From Nymphaea colorata (Eukaryota > Streptophyta > Magnoliopsida > Nymphaeales > Nymphaeaceae): a stretch of 60,000 nucleotides of DNA. The DNA is taken from the NCBI RefSeq assembly GCF_008831285.2, contig NC_045138.2, positions 7,409,205 to 7,469,204 of the forward strand, given 5' to 3'. The stretch's first letter is position 1. Every line of letters starts with the position of its first letter. The translations under genes and the position numbers were made by a program. The notes beneath the pieces were generated by a model. That model made no database searches, was not told the origin of the DNA, and saw only the letters and a list, made by a program, of their open reading frames with translations. Shown one piece after another: positions 45,339 to 57,839 of this stretch.

Positions 45339-47660
45339 AGATGGGAAATAGAAAAAATAGTTGTTTCAGATTCTCCTATAGTAAGTTCCTCATCTAATGT
45401 GAATGTGGATGATATTATTGTTTCAAAGTCTTCTACACTACCTGGTGCAGCATATGCAACTGCAGAACAACCACTATGGAAAAAAATGAAAGCGGTCACT
45501 AAGGATGTAGGCAGTGGTGGTGGAAATGTGCATTTTATATGTGGATATTGTGAAACTACATTTGTAGGATCTTACACAATAATTGAGGCACATCTATTGA
45601 AGTTGTCAGTTTTTGGAATTCGAGCATGTAAAAGCGTTTCCATAGAAAAAGCTGGAGAGTTGAAGAAGTTGCAAGGTCGTGCTAATGCAATCCACAACAA
45701 GAAAAAAACAAGTATTATTATGACAAATACTAGCCTGCCTCCTAAGAGTTCTGATAAAAAAAGAAAGACTATAGAGACATGTTTTGATTGTCATGGAAGG
45801 ACAAAATTAGATAAATTGATTGCTAAGTTTTTTTGTTCTAGCTGCATTCCATTCAATGTAGCTAGAAATCCATATTGAAAGAAGTATAGTACTATGCTTG
45901 CAAATAGCAAATTATCAGGATATATATCTTCCAGTTCAGAAAGGTTGCGAACATCACTTCATAAGGATGAAAGGAGCAAGGTTGAGCAAAGTTTAGAAGG
46001 AAAAAATTTTAAATGGAACATGACTAGGGTATCAATTGTTTCTGATGGGTGGATAGACATTAAAAGATGTTCAGTAATTAATTTTATTGCCATTGCTTGT
46101 GATAAACTAATATTTTTGAAGGCAGTTGATGCATTTGGAGAATATAAAGATGCCGAATATTTGAAGCAATTATTGTAAAAGCCATAAAAAAGGTTGGTCC
46201 TGATAAAGTGGTGTAGCTCATTACAGACAATGTTGTTGTATGTAAAAATGCTGGACCTAGTTTGAGGTGTGATTTTTCATATATTTTTTGGACTCCATGT
46301 GTTGCACATACTTTGAATTTAGCATTGAAGGACATATGCAATTCTCCAAGTCAATATGAAGATGCTAAGGGACATGAGTTATTCTCATAGATTCAAGAGA
46401 TTGAAAAAGATGTAAGAAATATTAGAAATTTTATCATCAATCACCAACATGCATTGTCGCTTTTTGGTAGTTATTCTGATTTGAGATTGTTCAAATTTGT
46501 AGAGACACAATTTGCTTGAGTAGTTTTCATGTTGAAAAGAATTCAAAGAGTGTGAAATGCACTTATTCAAATGGTGGCTAGTAGAGAGTGGAGCTTTTAT
46601 CGGGTTGAAGATGAGGCTAAAGCTCAAATTATTGAAAACCTTATTGTTGAAGATAAATGGTAAGATAAAATTGCATATTTTTTACATTTTACACAGTCAA
46701 TTTGGTGCATGTTGAGAGCCGTTGATAAAGATGAGCCTATGCTTCATAAAGTTTATGAAATGTGGGATTGAAAAAAATTCAGTGTATAATTTTTAAGAAA
46801 GAAAAAAAAAGACATTGCATTTGATAATTCAGAGTTCTTTGATCACATACGTACAATATTAGTTGAAAGATGGGATAAGAACAATACTTCCTTGCATTCT
46901 CTTTCTTTAAATCCCAAATATTACACTAAAAAATGGATTGAAGGAGCTCCAGGATGTGTTACTCCAAATCTAGATAGTGTGTTATCTATTCAAAGAATAT
47001 CATGTATGAAAAGACTTTTTTAAGATTCTTATACCAGAAGACAAGCTATTTGTGAATATTCAAAGTTTTCTTTAGAAGATTTTAGTTCTAAAGGCGCAGC
47101 AGGAACAAGAGAAGATGATGACATAAGTTCTTTTGATTGGTGGGCGTCCTATGGATCAGAAATGCCTGTGCTTCAAAAACTTATTTTGAGATTACTATCA
47201 CAACCTGTTACATCATTGTGTTGTGAAAGAAATTGGAGCATATACGGTCATATACGCAACATTAAAAGGAACAAGCTCACTAGCCAACATACAAAGGACT
47301 TGGTTTATGTGGATTCTAATTGGCGTCTTCTTTCAAGGAAAAGAAAAGAATGCAGGTATTTTTTTATTATGTTGTTTTGCTTTGGTCAATTTCTTATGTT
47401 GTATTAGACTTTTTATATTTTTGTGGTAAATATTTTTATTGTTTAAATTTCATCTTTAATAAAATGTAGTTGTGGATCATCTCAATATTGGGATGTAGAT
47501 CCAGATGAATTTGATTTCGATGAAGAATGCAATTTATATACTGTAACATGGATTTAGCCGATCCTATTATACTTTCTAAGGAGTTTGATGATGATGATAT
47601 TATTGAAAGCATTGAAGAAAATCAAGATATTGGTGGAATTGGATATGGAACGCAACTCTA
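45339..47660 (+). pseudogene. BED/DUF659 hAT transposase pseudogene
   Basis: The BED zinc finger lies in the frame at 45399-45878: PLWKKM, then GGGNVHFICGYCETTF, EAHLLKL and FGIRACKSV (Cys pair, His, Cys). IAKFFCSSCIPFNVARNPY follows and ends in an in-frame TGA (45876-45878). The same frame resumes with LANSKLSGYI, then WNMTRVSIVSDGWIDIKR (DUF659, first catalytic Asp) to 46178. After a frameshift come LITDN, FSYIFWTPCVAHTLNLALKD and SREWSFYR (46190-46620), with further stops. The hAT dimerisation region is at 47120-47355 (FDWWASYGSEMPVLQKLILR, LLSQPVTSLCCERNWS, IYGHIRNIKRNKL). A 114-bp GT...AG intron (47356-47469) still joins frames correctly to a WDVDPDEFDFDE tail. All domains are in order, with about eight lesions. 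Confidence 0.85.
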
Positions 47661-47967
47661 ATTGATGATGGGTGAAGTATGGCTGTATGAACTGTGAACT
47701 CAAAACTAGAGTATATTTCTTGTTGAATTGATGATTGATAATGATATCATGATTAGCAAATTGTAATTTTTATTTTGTTATTTAATAATTTTGTGGTTTT
47801 AGAAAATTTTTTGTCATATATATTATATATATAATATATTATAATAATATAATAATAATAATAATAATAATAAGTGCCCTTGCAGCCCTGATGCACCTAA
47901 ATTTTTTGAGATGTGCCGCACCGGCATAGGCATCCGCACCCCACACATATGTGACATAGGTTGCAAG

Positions 47968-48839
47968 CTGCTATGAAAGAGCATTATCAACTTCATGGCG
48001 TTGGTGATGTTAGTATTGTTGTTTATGAATGTCTGATCATATACCTATGCAAAAGAAACCATATAAACTTTACCAACAATCACACTCACAACTTTAATAT
48101 GTTAATGCTAGCCACAATAGAGTGTATAGCTTTTAAGGGAAAAACATAGAGTTAGCATTACGACAATGGACTGTCTAGAAAATCAAGGTTTATAGAGACA
48201 GGCAGCACACAGTGGAACAACACACAATGGAATGAAAACCTGCTTAACATAAAAGTATGAAGGTTACATCATTTGTATCTTTCCCCAAGTCTTTAAATCT
48301 TAATCGCTATTCTGGAGCACAAATCTAGATAAATCTATGTTGTCTTTGAAGAAAATGTGTATGTAGCTATAAAGAAAAACGAACAACCAGAGTGGTGCTT
48401 CCCAGCCCTCATTCTTAACTAGTCATAACTACATATCTAACATCATAAACCACAAGAAGAAAAAGAAGAAGAGGATGAAGAGAGGAGAGCTGAGAAATCA
48501 AGAGTGAGACAGAGTGGTGATGGATTTCTCTTGGTTTTTCCAAGTCATGGGCTTCTCGAGCATATAGATACCACTCATTGCGCTTCCTGTCCACTTTCCT
48601 CAAGGATTCATGAACAATAAAAACAAACTAAGAACTACTTCAGCATAGAGAAGGGGCTTGAATGGGTGAACACCACGGAGAGCCTCAAGGATCTGATAAA
48701 GAGGCATTACCCAAAGATTACAGAAACATGGCTGAACAGCTCTAGTGGAAGGTTTTAGACCATTCAGGTTCCCCTGTTAAGAAGGTGGAGAAGGATCCGT
48801 GATGGATGTAAAACGAGAGAAAGATGGATGTGGAGAAAC
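47968..48839. other. Spacer, no gene recognised
   Basis: Short frames only. A GA/GAA-rich stretch lies at about 48450-48490. Confidence 0.45.
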
Positions 48840-49256
48840 CTTAGCACTCTCACCATCCATAAATCCTTGGAGACGCTTGGAAGTTTTTGGCTGTCATTCA
48901 GGTTTCAAGCTAGTCGCCCATTTTTTCTCTCATTTGAAACCTAAAAAATTGTTCCTTTGGTGTTGGGAGGCATAGAGAATATGTGTTTGAGGAAGAAACG
49001 AGAGAGAGAGAGGCAGACAACCAAGAATCTCCAATAACGTACCAACGACGTACATGAAATGGCCAATAAAAAGGATTTTTTTTTTTAAGAAGCAAAGGGC
49101 AATCGGCAGGAAGCTTTTTTATCTCCATTTTTTATTTTTTTTTTAATATATGCTTGATTTCTTACTACTTTTCAAATTTTATTTTTTATAACCAAAATGC
49201 ATTTCAAATTAGGTGTGCTTGGGCCCATTTCAAATTTAGTATGAAAAATTAAATAT

Positions 49257-49260
<4 letters not shown>
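48840..49260. repeat. Dispersed repeat A, copy 2
   Basis: Same block order as 7550-7990, same orientation, moderately diverged. Only one GTGTGCTTGGGCCCATTTC unit is present here, against two in copy 1. Confidence 0.6.

Positions 49261-49264
<4 letters not shown>

Positions 49265-49324
<60 letters not shown>
49265..49324. repeat. (CA)n(TA)n compound microsatellite
   Basis: About 32 bp of CA units followed by about 26 bp of TA units. It lies exactly between repeat A copy 2 and repeat B copy 2. Confidence 0.95.
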
Positions 49325-49326
<2 letters not shown>

Positions 49327-49339
49327 TTTCAAGGAGTTG

Positions 49340-50220
49340 AGTTTTTTTGACCGAATTTGACTATAAATTGCTTTATATTTTGAACTTTTAGATTTTCATA
49401 TTTTATTTTTATCAACAAATATTTATTACTTAATTTCACCTGGTTGGTTAAGATGTTTTGACTATTAGCTTATTAATTTTTTCAATAAGTTCTTCATGCT
49501 CATAATTTTTCATATTTGATTTTTATGTCTTCAAGTTGTTTAAGGACGTGTTATATTATTTTCATATACATTCTTTGATAATTTTTTTTTAAAATACTTG
49601 TGGAAAACAACTAGTATATTGAACATTGATTGATCTATTTAACAACTAGGATATTTGACTTTCTTACATTTTCCATATTAACAGTGTATATTGAACATTG
49701 ATTAATCTATTTTTAAAAAGTAACATATTTGAATTGAGTAAACTATTATTTCATGATGATCTCTTATTGAGAATTATTAAATCAGGTGACCCATATTATT
49801 TCTTATTTAAAAAACATTATTAAAGGTTTTTTTCTCATTTCGTTGAGTTAATTGAAATAATTTGTGTTACATCCATAAAAAAGTATTCAATGATATATCA
49901 GATAATTTATTAATCATCTTAGCTTTATTGCAATAGGTGTTTTTTCTTTACATAAAATTGTATATTTAATCCAATGATATATCAGATAATTTATTAAATC
50001 GAACAATTTGTTGTTTTTATACTAGTTAAAGGTTTTTGTTTTCAAATTTATGAATTATGCGTTATATATCAAATAACTAAGACTTTTTGATAAATTTTAT
50101 GATTATACAAAATAATTTACTTGATTTATTAAATAAGTAATTGATAATTTAATAAATAAAACTCTTTTATGAGTTCAGCACTTTTTTCATATTAAATATA
50201 TTTATTTCAGATTATGCATA
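49340..50220. repeat. Dispersed AT-rich repeat B, copy 2
   Basis: Matches parts of 33901-35400 (see there), best from about 49660 on. Repeats A and B adjoin here, so they may be parts of one larger element. Confidence 0.6.
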
Positions 50221-51623
50221 GTGAAGGTGCTTTCAACTTAAAATGAATATCATAATGCGTTTAAGATTCTGCATTTATTATAAAACATATTCTCTTTTAA
50301 ATTGACTTTAAAAAAGTATATTTTTTTGCTATCATTATCAGTTATCAGTTTCTATCCAAATTATAAGTTATCTTTTAAAAATGACAATAACGTTATGAAT
50401 GTTATGGTGCTGTATCTTTCAATTTAAATGTGATTTCATAGTGAAAAAAAGATTGAACAGCTTCACACATGGTAACCCCTGCACTTCTTGAATGTTTCCT
50501 TCACATAGAAAGGATGGACTACCGGTCTTAAATAGTAAATGCCAGCATTTGGAGCTGTTCAAGACAACAATGTTTTTAAGACATAATCAAATGGGTTGTG
50601 CACCTTGTCATCAAAACTATTTGCAGTCAATATTTCAATTTATCATTCTAATTGGAAATAAATGATGCATATAAATACAAAACGATAACAAATTGACACA
50701 ATTTTTATCACAATAAAGCATTTCAGTGGAATTATCAAACAATGAGTGGTTCTCCACTTTAGATAGGAGCCCATGACGTCCTGACTATCGTACAGGTGTT
50801 GGAAATACCAGAGCGAATAGAGATACTAAAAAACAAAAGCACCAAAGAGAAAGTAAAATATGAAAACTTCACCTGCTTCTCAGTTGGTTCCCAGATTGTA
50901 ACTAGACCTCTCCTACAAGGCCTTGTGATGTTGCAAGTCCTGGGAGTCATGCAACTACCCCCGTTTGATTCATTACAACAAAAGAACTCATGATTTCATC
51001 TCCTATAATATAGAATTTCATTCACTTGATTCACCACTCTTCAAGTAATAAGTGGTCAAGAACCTAAACACCACTGCACGTGCATCCTACACAAGAACAA
51101 ATAAGATCTATAAATATGTATTTAGAAAGTTCATTATAATGCCAAGATTATAGAAATTTCATATGCTTACTAGTAGAAGAAGGGTTCACCCTGTTTGTTA
51201 ATCAATCAAGAGGTAATACTCCATATACAGATTCATGCAGTTGATGCTCGACACAAAATAATGTCAACAAGTACATGATAAATCAACAAAATTGAATTAC
51301 AGATCAAGCACTCACAAGTGCACTCAAATTAACAAAATGCACACAAACTAACACTACATATCCACCGTAGAAATACATAACTTGGATTAATGCTATACAA
51401 TCTATTTGATGACCAACACACTCTGTAGTCACAACCATAATTTAGCAGTCTCCAACATATGAGTTACCATTTATATTGTTAGTTCAGGTACAATAGTCCA
51501 GTACCCATCTAGTATATGAGTCTCATGAGTATAGATGCAACAAAAAAAATAGTTAAACACAAAACAAGTAATCCAACATTTGTGGTTGCACTTTTGTTCA
51601 ACAAACTTCATATCTTGTAGTTC
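50221..51623. other. Spacer, no gene recognised
   Basis: AT-rich. A plus-strand frame at 50796-50993 is open but has no motif. No inverted terminus of the neighbouring Harbinger element could be found. Confidence 0.45.
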
Positions 51624-51858
51624 TTACTTTGTGATGACAATGTCAATGTCAGTAGGCCTATCTACTTGCTTGTCATACTTCATGTTGAGATACTCATTCA
51701 TGTGATGGTCTGCTGCTTCAAAAGTATTGAACGATCTAAAGATGGCACCCTTGTATCGATATACTAAAGGTTGGCAATGCTCCCAACTATCATATATGTC
51801 TTGCGACCTTCCTTCAAACACCACATAGTATTTCTAGTGATGCTTCAACTTCATTGTC
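51624..51858 (-). pseudogene. RNase H1 N-terminal-like (hybrid-binding / Cauli_VI-type) small frame
   Basis: The frame opens MKLKHH, meets one in-frame TAG, then continues KYYVVFEGRSQDIYDSWEHC, then VYRYKGAIFRSFNTFEAADH, and ends at 51624. The KYYVVF.GR..GIY.SW..C...V..F.GA.F+SF...EEA pattern is that of the RNase H1 N-terminal RNA:DNA-hybrid-binding domain (also seen in plant Cauli_VI-type proteins). About 50 residues is the normal size of the domain. There is no RNase H catalytic domain attached. It lies on the same strand as the Harbinger transposase, about 110 bp downstream of its end. Its product, if made by readthrough or from a downstream start, would bind hybrid or duplex nucleic acid. 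It may be transposon cargo or a chance neighbour. Confidence 0.6.
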
Positions 51859-51969
51859 CTATTCAAAACAAAATAGATGTCAAACATAATTATGCAAATA
51901 TAATCAATTGATAAAAAAACTTATTATTCAAGTGATAATCTATAAACATTTTATAGTTGTTCTCATAGA

Positions 51970-53347
51970 ATCGTTGCTTCCTCACTGATGTGTTTGTCTT
52001 GCATTTCAGGTTCGCTTACAAAACCATTATCATCTGAAGGAGCGTCTTCGTCAACAAATTGTTCGGCATTTGGATTCTATTCAATTATGAAATTGTGTAA
52101 TACACATGTAGCAAGAAGAATTAGAACTTGATTTTGGATTAGAACTTGATTTTGGATTAGATATTGCACTTGCATTTTCAATATTAGAAGCCATCCTTTC
52201 AACATGTCGAAAGTTCTTTCTACTGCGTTTCAGAGTGATGAATACCTATGGCTGAATAATTATTTAGGAGTTTTAGGTCTATATGCACTAGGCGCATTAA
52301 ACTCAGACATATGATAACGTTGCCCCCGATAAGGTGTTATCGAAACAACAATATTTGGATAACCTCCATCAACAAGATAATATTTTCCTACAAGTAAACA
52401 CAAATTCTTCAAACCTTGTTGATTGCCTATACAAATGTATGCAATGTTTGATGGAAGTACGTACCTTGTGGAACAACAAATAGGTCGGTTAGTTAGATGA
52501 TTAAGTGCATTGTATAGTACTCTTGAGTCTATCACACTTTCTTTCCATCCTGCTAAGTCTCAGTGGAATCGAGTGTCGAATCCAAGTACAACCATGACAT
52601 TTTGAGAGATGACTCTTTTTCTATTGCGAAATTTTATTTGATTTGATGCTGAGACACATGTAGGTACATGGGTGCCATCAATTGCTCATAACAATTCTAT
52701 ATGCATATATGCAAGTTAGACATATTGCTTGTGTCATGGTAAGTTTATGATTATGAAATTACCTGCAAATATGGGAAGAACTGTTCAGACCATCGAATAT
52801 CAGTTAGCATGCCATTGTTGGGCCCCTGGATGACACATATTGCTCATAGGACAAGACTGACATATTTACTTATTGTGTGTCCAAAATGTTGAAACATATT
52901 TTGAGTGGCACGATTATGTTCATTATGTCCAATGGTCAATAAAAAAATAGCTACTTTTTCTTATATGCTAATGTCACGAGCATCCTCCAATAAATTCCTA
53001 ATTCTTAGAGTATTACATAATGTCATACATGTGCATAGATCCATACGAAATAACTCCAGACAATTTCTAGGATGACCTTGAAGCATGAGTTGGACAAATA
53101 GAGGACCAGCATCTCTAAACAGATAAACAACCCTCCTAATTTGAGGCAATCGCCTTAACCAAAACAAGATGAAGACAAACACTAGCCGAATCAAATAACG
53201 CTCTTGTTCTTTGTCATCATCAAACATGTCCATATCAACCATTTCAACTAAACTGCATGACCCAAAATAGCAAAAAAATATTGAAGAACTTTTTGACAAA
53301 AAAATATACAAGCATGTTGAAAAAGCCATTGAACGTGTGAACACCAA
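51970..53347 (-). pseudogene. PIF/Harbinger transposase (DDE) pseudogene
   Basis: The N-terminal part (53347-52961) has CLELFRMDLCTCMTLCNTLR, then NLLEDARDIS. It continues IFLLTIGHNEHNRATQNMFQ, HFGHTISKYV and DIRWSEQFFPYLQ to a 66-bp GT...AG intron (52762-52697). The catalytic part has AIDGTHV (first Asp), VVLGFDTRFH, DLAGWKESVIDSRVLYNAL (second Asp) and KYYLVDGGYPN (third Asp). SPYRGQRYH-like and HMSEF blocks follow, and then NAVERTFDMLKGW and CVLHNFIIE near 52230-52080, the usual C-terminus. Stops interrupt the gene after ARDISI, within VLGFDTRFH/DLAGW and after RPKTPK. The catalytic residues survive. The enzyme cuts and rejoins the element at TTA-like targets together with its Myb-like partner. 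Confidence 0.85.
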
Positions 53348-53571
53348 ATGAACAACACAACTTCATCGAAGAACAATGAACACACAAGAAATGTTGAAAC
53401 ACATCAAATATACAAATAATGAACCATTCAACATATAATTAACAATCAACTCTTACCTACGGATCAGCAAATTTACGTGTCAACCATGACCCCTGCTTTG
53501 AAGGTGGAAGGTTGACAAAGATTATGTGGTTGGTGCCATCCGCTAACATGTCAATACTCTTCACGTGTGTA

Positions 53572-54480
53572 TCACAATCTATTTTGTCCAATCTCAACTA
53601 ACTCTTGAAGTATGTTGCAACAAGTGACAAGTTGAACCCCTCTACATGCACGTGTCATGGTCTTCACATCATCTACAATACTTTGCAACAAATTATAGTA
53701 CTTTTCAACATACATTGACCTGGTCCTTCTACACCTACTTGTAGTCATATTGGCTGTGATTGTGGGATCTTGAGAAGTAGGAGTTGGAGATATTGGTAAT
53801 TGTATGAGAGGACTATCCTCATGAAGCATTTGTGTGAATGGTTGTGAACATTTAGATTGCTTGCAAAATGATGTCAATTGGGATGCAGGTATAATTAAGG
53901 TAAGGTTCAGTGTCGTCATCTAAGAACATGTTGTTGCATGTGTTTGCATCCCAGTTGCATGGGAATCACTATATACCTCGAAAACTCCTCATAGTACCTC
54001 TATACTTTTGGACCTTTGTACCTTTTTCTATTTAGGTATTTTTGAAAATATTCATGTGTTCAAATTTTGCACAAATAACGACATGTGAGACATAACCTAA
54101 AATTATGATTTTTATAACATGCCTCAATGTAGTCACTCTAAACTTCGGGATCAACATCAATGCATTTGTTAATGGGGTCATACCCAAACCCACTTGCATT
54201 TAATATTTCCTTCATAACTGTCAAGTTGGGTTTCACATACTTCAATTTGTTTTCAATTTTGTCCTTAGTGAATTTCTTTCCGTAGTGGTTTATCACTTTT
54301 TTCAATTGTTGTGTAGGCTTTTGACTTTAAACCTCCACCTGATTTCATACCAAGAATGCGTGATTGCTCTAGAAAAAGCTGGACTAAGTAGTCCATCTAT
54401 GCTTCAGTTCACTTAAGATTCACCTTGATGAACCACTATCTTCCATGGTAATAATTTGCACAATACTCCCTCACAATTAC
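53572..54480 (-). pseudogene. PIF/Harbinger Myb/SANT-like partner protein, broken
   Basis: This is the second gene of a Harbinger element, needed with the transposase for DNA binding and nuclear import. On the minus strand ELKHRWTTYLVQLF-like sequence lies at about 54415-54370. After a shift come KSGGGLKSKAYTTIE and KVINHYGKKFTKDKIENKLK. The YVKPNLTVMKEILNASGFGY and DPINKCIDVDPEV blocks follow, then a stop (54135) in a WSDYIEA-like context. A linker follows, and the C-terminal frame (53919-53572) ends in LQELVEIGQNRL. These are the Myb_DNA-bind_3-type blocks of plant transposon ORF1 proteins in correct order. Frameshifts and stops make it a pseudogene. It lies upstream of the transposase on the same strand. 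Confidence 0.75.
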
Positions 54481-56129
54481 AATTTTCAGTATGACGGTGT
54501 ATGTATAAGTAAGTTTGACAAATAATCAAATTTATTATGGTAAACTGACTACTATCAATTGGAGCATGAACAACAATTATACTACAATACTAACTTGCAT
54601 TTTCGTGCCAACTGAAAATTGTTAGCTAGTATAGCTATTTAACTTGAAAAGTAAGGGCTAAGATAAATAAACAAATAAATAAGTACATAAACAATCATAC
54701 TACAATACTAACTTCTGCATTCACAAAAAGTTGAGTCTTCAATAAATTTCCTTAGTAGAAACATTCATGAAAATCCAAAAGACTTACTAAAAACATTCAA
54801 AACATTATAACGTTAAAATATAATAGATAACATGTTTTCTAAAAAGCACACCAAAAGCAAGATGTTTCTGTTGTGAACGTATCTGAAAGAATATAAATAC
54901 ATTATGATCATTACAATATGATAAAATCAGTTTGTTAAATATGCTCTGACATTACAGGCAATGGCTCTCCAATTTATTTAGTTTGGTAACTTGTGTTCAT
55001 CCATATGCACAAAATGGATGTCATTCATTATGGACATTCACAAGTAAATCAATCTGTATGTTAAGAGGTTGTACTGGAAGTCTGACCTTTCTAGTGTTGT
55101 AGTTGGCAGCAAGCAGCTTATTGTCTAATTGAGTTAATGAAGCACCAACACAAAGTAGTTTCTAGTTAAATCAAAGAGCAATTTTTTAATGTTTTAGACA
55201 GGTGAATCCTTCAAAATCAAACATTAAGGAGGAAGTCAAGAATAATATTATACAGTCAATCAAACAATGGATGGATGGTCTACATAAGACAAAGTGCCTC
55301 TGAACAGCCAACACCCTGATTCAGTTACACAGGATTTTTGTATCATGAATAACTTATTCCATCACAGTTGTCCTAAATGAAAGGAAAGTCATGAATACCC
55401 AGGCCTAAAAATTTAGTTTGTAAAAACACTTTACTTAGTGTTATAGTATTAAGCATAGAATGGTCACTTAATATATTTTATTTTTTTGGTCCATGAAGTG
55501 TGAACTATTTTATTAACTTAGGCAATAATTTTGTAAATCTTAAACATTAGGCGGCTGTTTCTAAGGACATCAAGTAGGAACTAGTTTCCGTAAATTTCTC
55601 TATGTAGAGAGATGACATTATTTCCAATACCATTAAATCCAGTTTTATGACCAACTCGTTCAATGAAAGCATAAATATAAAAGGCATCACTGTTGAGATA
55701 ACTCAAGGAATCCGATCATGATATGCATGAGGTATAAGATACCATTTCATGCTTGAACATTCACATTTCACTTGATAGAACTTTGGAACCAGCCTTCTTG
55801 CTTGAACCACTCAAGTTTGGCTTCAGAGACAATTTTTTGTTAATTTAGAATAATGGTTGTGCCAAAAAATTGAAACACAACAAGGCCATTGGGAGCCAAT
55901 TAAGTGATGCTTCACAAAGCTAACTTTGACTCTACTCCAACTCATTTGCATCTATAATCACTAGAGACTGGAATTTTCTTTGCATACATAAAAGAAGCAT
56001 TACTAACAATACAATCCCTATCATATCTTATAGGTCAATAGAAGTGTTGGTACAAGAAGGCAAAAAAAACATAATAGCAAATTGAAAAGCACATTAATGA
56101 TGAAGCAACTCCATTGTTGTCTAAGTAAG
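54481..56129. other. AT-rich spacer
   Basis: No gene, RNA or complete repeat recognised. The 5' end of the Harbinger element should lie here, but no inverted terminus or TWA duplication was found by eye. Confidence 0.45.
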
Positions 56130-56754
56130 TAAAAATATTGAAAGTTTGATCTTTCAAACTTTTGAAAAAGATTCTTTGAAGAGTTGCTTGGAAACGTGAA
56201 ATATTTTAGGAAAAACTAGAATTGGGAAATCTTTTTATATAAGATTTGGAAAGCTTGGGAAATCATTTTCAAGTAACTTTAGTGTTCTCTTAAGATTTTA
56301 AGTAGGTTTGAGATTTTACTATAATTCGGTTATTACCTAGTTAAAGCTCCATATTATCTTACTTAGATTCTTTTAGAGAGGTGCTTGTGATCATAAGTGA
56401 TTGTGGATGCATGAATGCATTGATCCTACATGATTGGAAAGAAAAATCATTCGTCTAGAAACATTCATACCACAACATACATCTATGGTTTTTGTAATAA
56501 ATATTTTTTATTAAAGAGAAAAGTTTTTGAAAATGAAATAAGGTTGTAGGCCCTCAAGCATGATTCCAATATTGGGTCATTACTTTGAGTTTTGGTCTTA
56601 GTGAAGTCGGCAAATGAAAAATTAAAATCTTAAATGACAAAAGGAAAAAATGAAAGACTTTCATAGAGACAAATGTAGAAAAATAGAGAGAGAAAGAGAT
56701 TTTGAAAATCATAAAATCAATGATTTAAAAGAAAGAGAGATATGTACTCATATG

Positions 56755-56778
56755 CATATATATATATATATATATGTA
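56755..56778. repeat. (AT)n microsatellite
   Basis: A short AT run inside the second Tat-family LTR, in the segment deleted from the right LTR of the full element. Confidence 0.9.
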
Positions 56779-57839
56779 TATGTATATATATACGTATAGA
56801 TACGTTTATGAAAACTTGTCAAAATGAGGTTTAAATCAAATAGAGAAGAGAAGATGATTTTAGAAAGAGGAAGAGATTTTAAAATGGAATACATATATAT
56901 GTATATTCATATATACATATATGAGAGTTTGTAAAACTATGTTAAATCATAAAGAAATGTATTCGTGCACGTATACGTATATAGCATGTATATACACATA
57001 TGTCTTCATGAGTATCAAAATCAGTAAATGACTTGAAAATAGCCGATTTCAATTTTTGATATAGACCGGAGGGAACTTAGGCTTATGCAAGAACCTAAGT
57101 TAACTCTTCAAGGCCGCATTAAAGAGGGTATTTGGTTTTGAAAATCTTTTGAAAAACATGATTCTAAATGAAAATGCATATTAACATGTACACATTTGCG
57201 AATGACTTTCCCGAGTTGGACAAATACCAACCTCAAAAATCAACATAAGAATGAAGAAATCCCAACCCCAAGCACTCAATCTCACTTTGCATTTGCTCAA
57301 TGATTAAGGAAAGATCAGAAGATCATGCATGAACATTATCTCAAGCATGAATAAGGAGTGAAGACAATATAGCAAGCATATTTTTGGAGATAAAATGAAG
57401 AAATAAAATTTATTCCGCATTGCTCATACTCCCAGTGTACTCAAGATATTTCTCTCGATTTCGGATAAGAAATCATTTGAGCTTTCTTGCACGGCCATGA
57501 GGAGGTGGCAAGAGGAAAAGAGGAAATATATGAAAATGAGAGGAAAATCACATACCTCGAATATGAATAATGTTAGAAATGAGCCTTCTCTTTTGAATAA
57601 TCTTGGAGTCACCTAAGATGAAGCTCCAAAATGCTGAACCCCCAAGGGATCTCTTTGTGCTCCTTCGAAGAGTTGTAGGTTGACGAAGTTTGCTCCCAAT
57701 GTTGGAGAAGACGAAAGAAATGGAAAGAGAGAGCTAAGGAAAATAAAAAAAATTCATGTGAGGAAGCATGAGAGGTTCCTCCATGGTTGGCTCCTTCTCA
57801 AGAGGGAAGATTGTGGGAGTATTTATAAAGATTTTGGGG

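Larger units (their letters stand above)
44230..47959 (+). mobile_element. hAT transposon with transposase gene (3730 bp)
   Basis: The ends are CTACATCACAAGGGTGCG at the left and, on the opposite strand, CTATGTCACATATGTG at the right. The 8-bp duplications are GTTGGAAG (44222-44229) and GTTGCAAG (47960-47967), one mismatch. Near the right end GAGATGTGCCGCACCGGC and CATCCGCACC match the subterminal block of the 596-bp element at 12281-12876. The interior carries a transposase gene on the plus strand. The element is no longer autonomous because the gene is broken. Confidence 0.85.

Noticed and set aside
51624-51858. A caulimovirus-derived (endogenous pararetrovirus) origin for the hybrid-binding frame
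   Set aside because: No coat, movement or RT sequence of such a virus is nearby, and the domain is also common in ordinary plant proteins.
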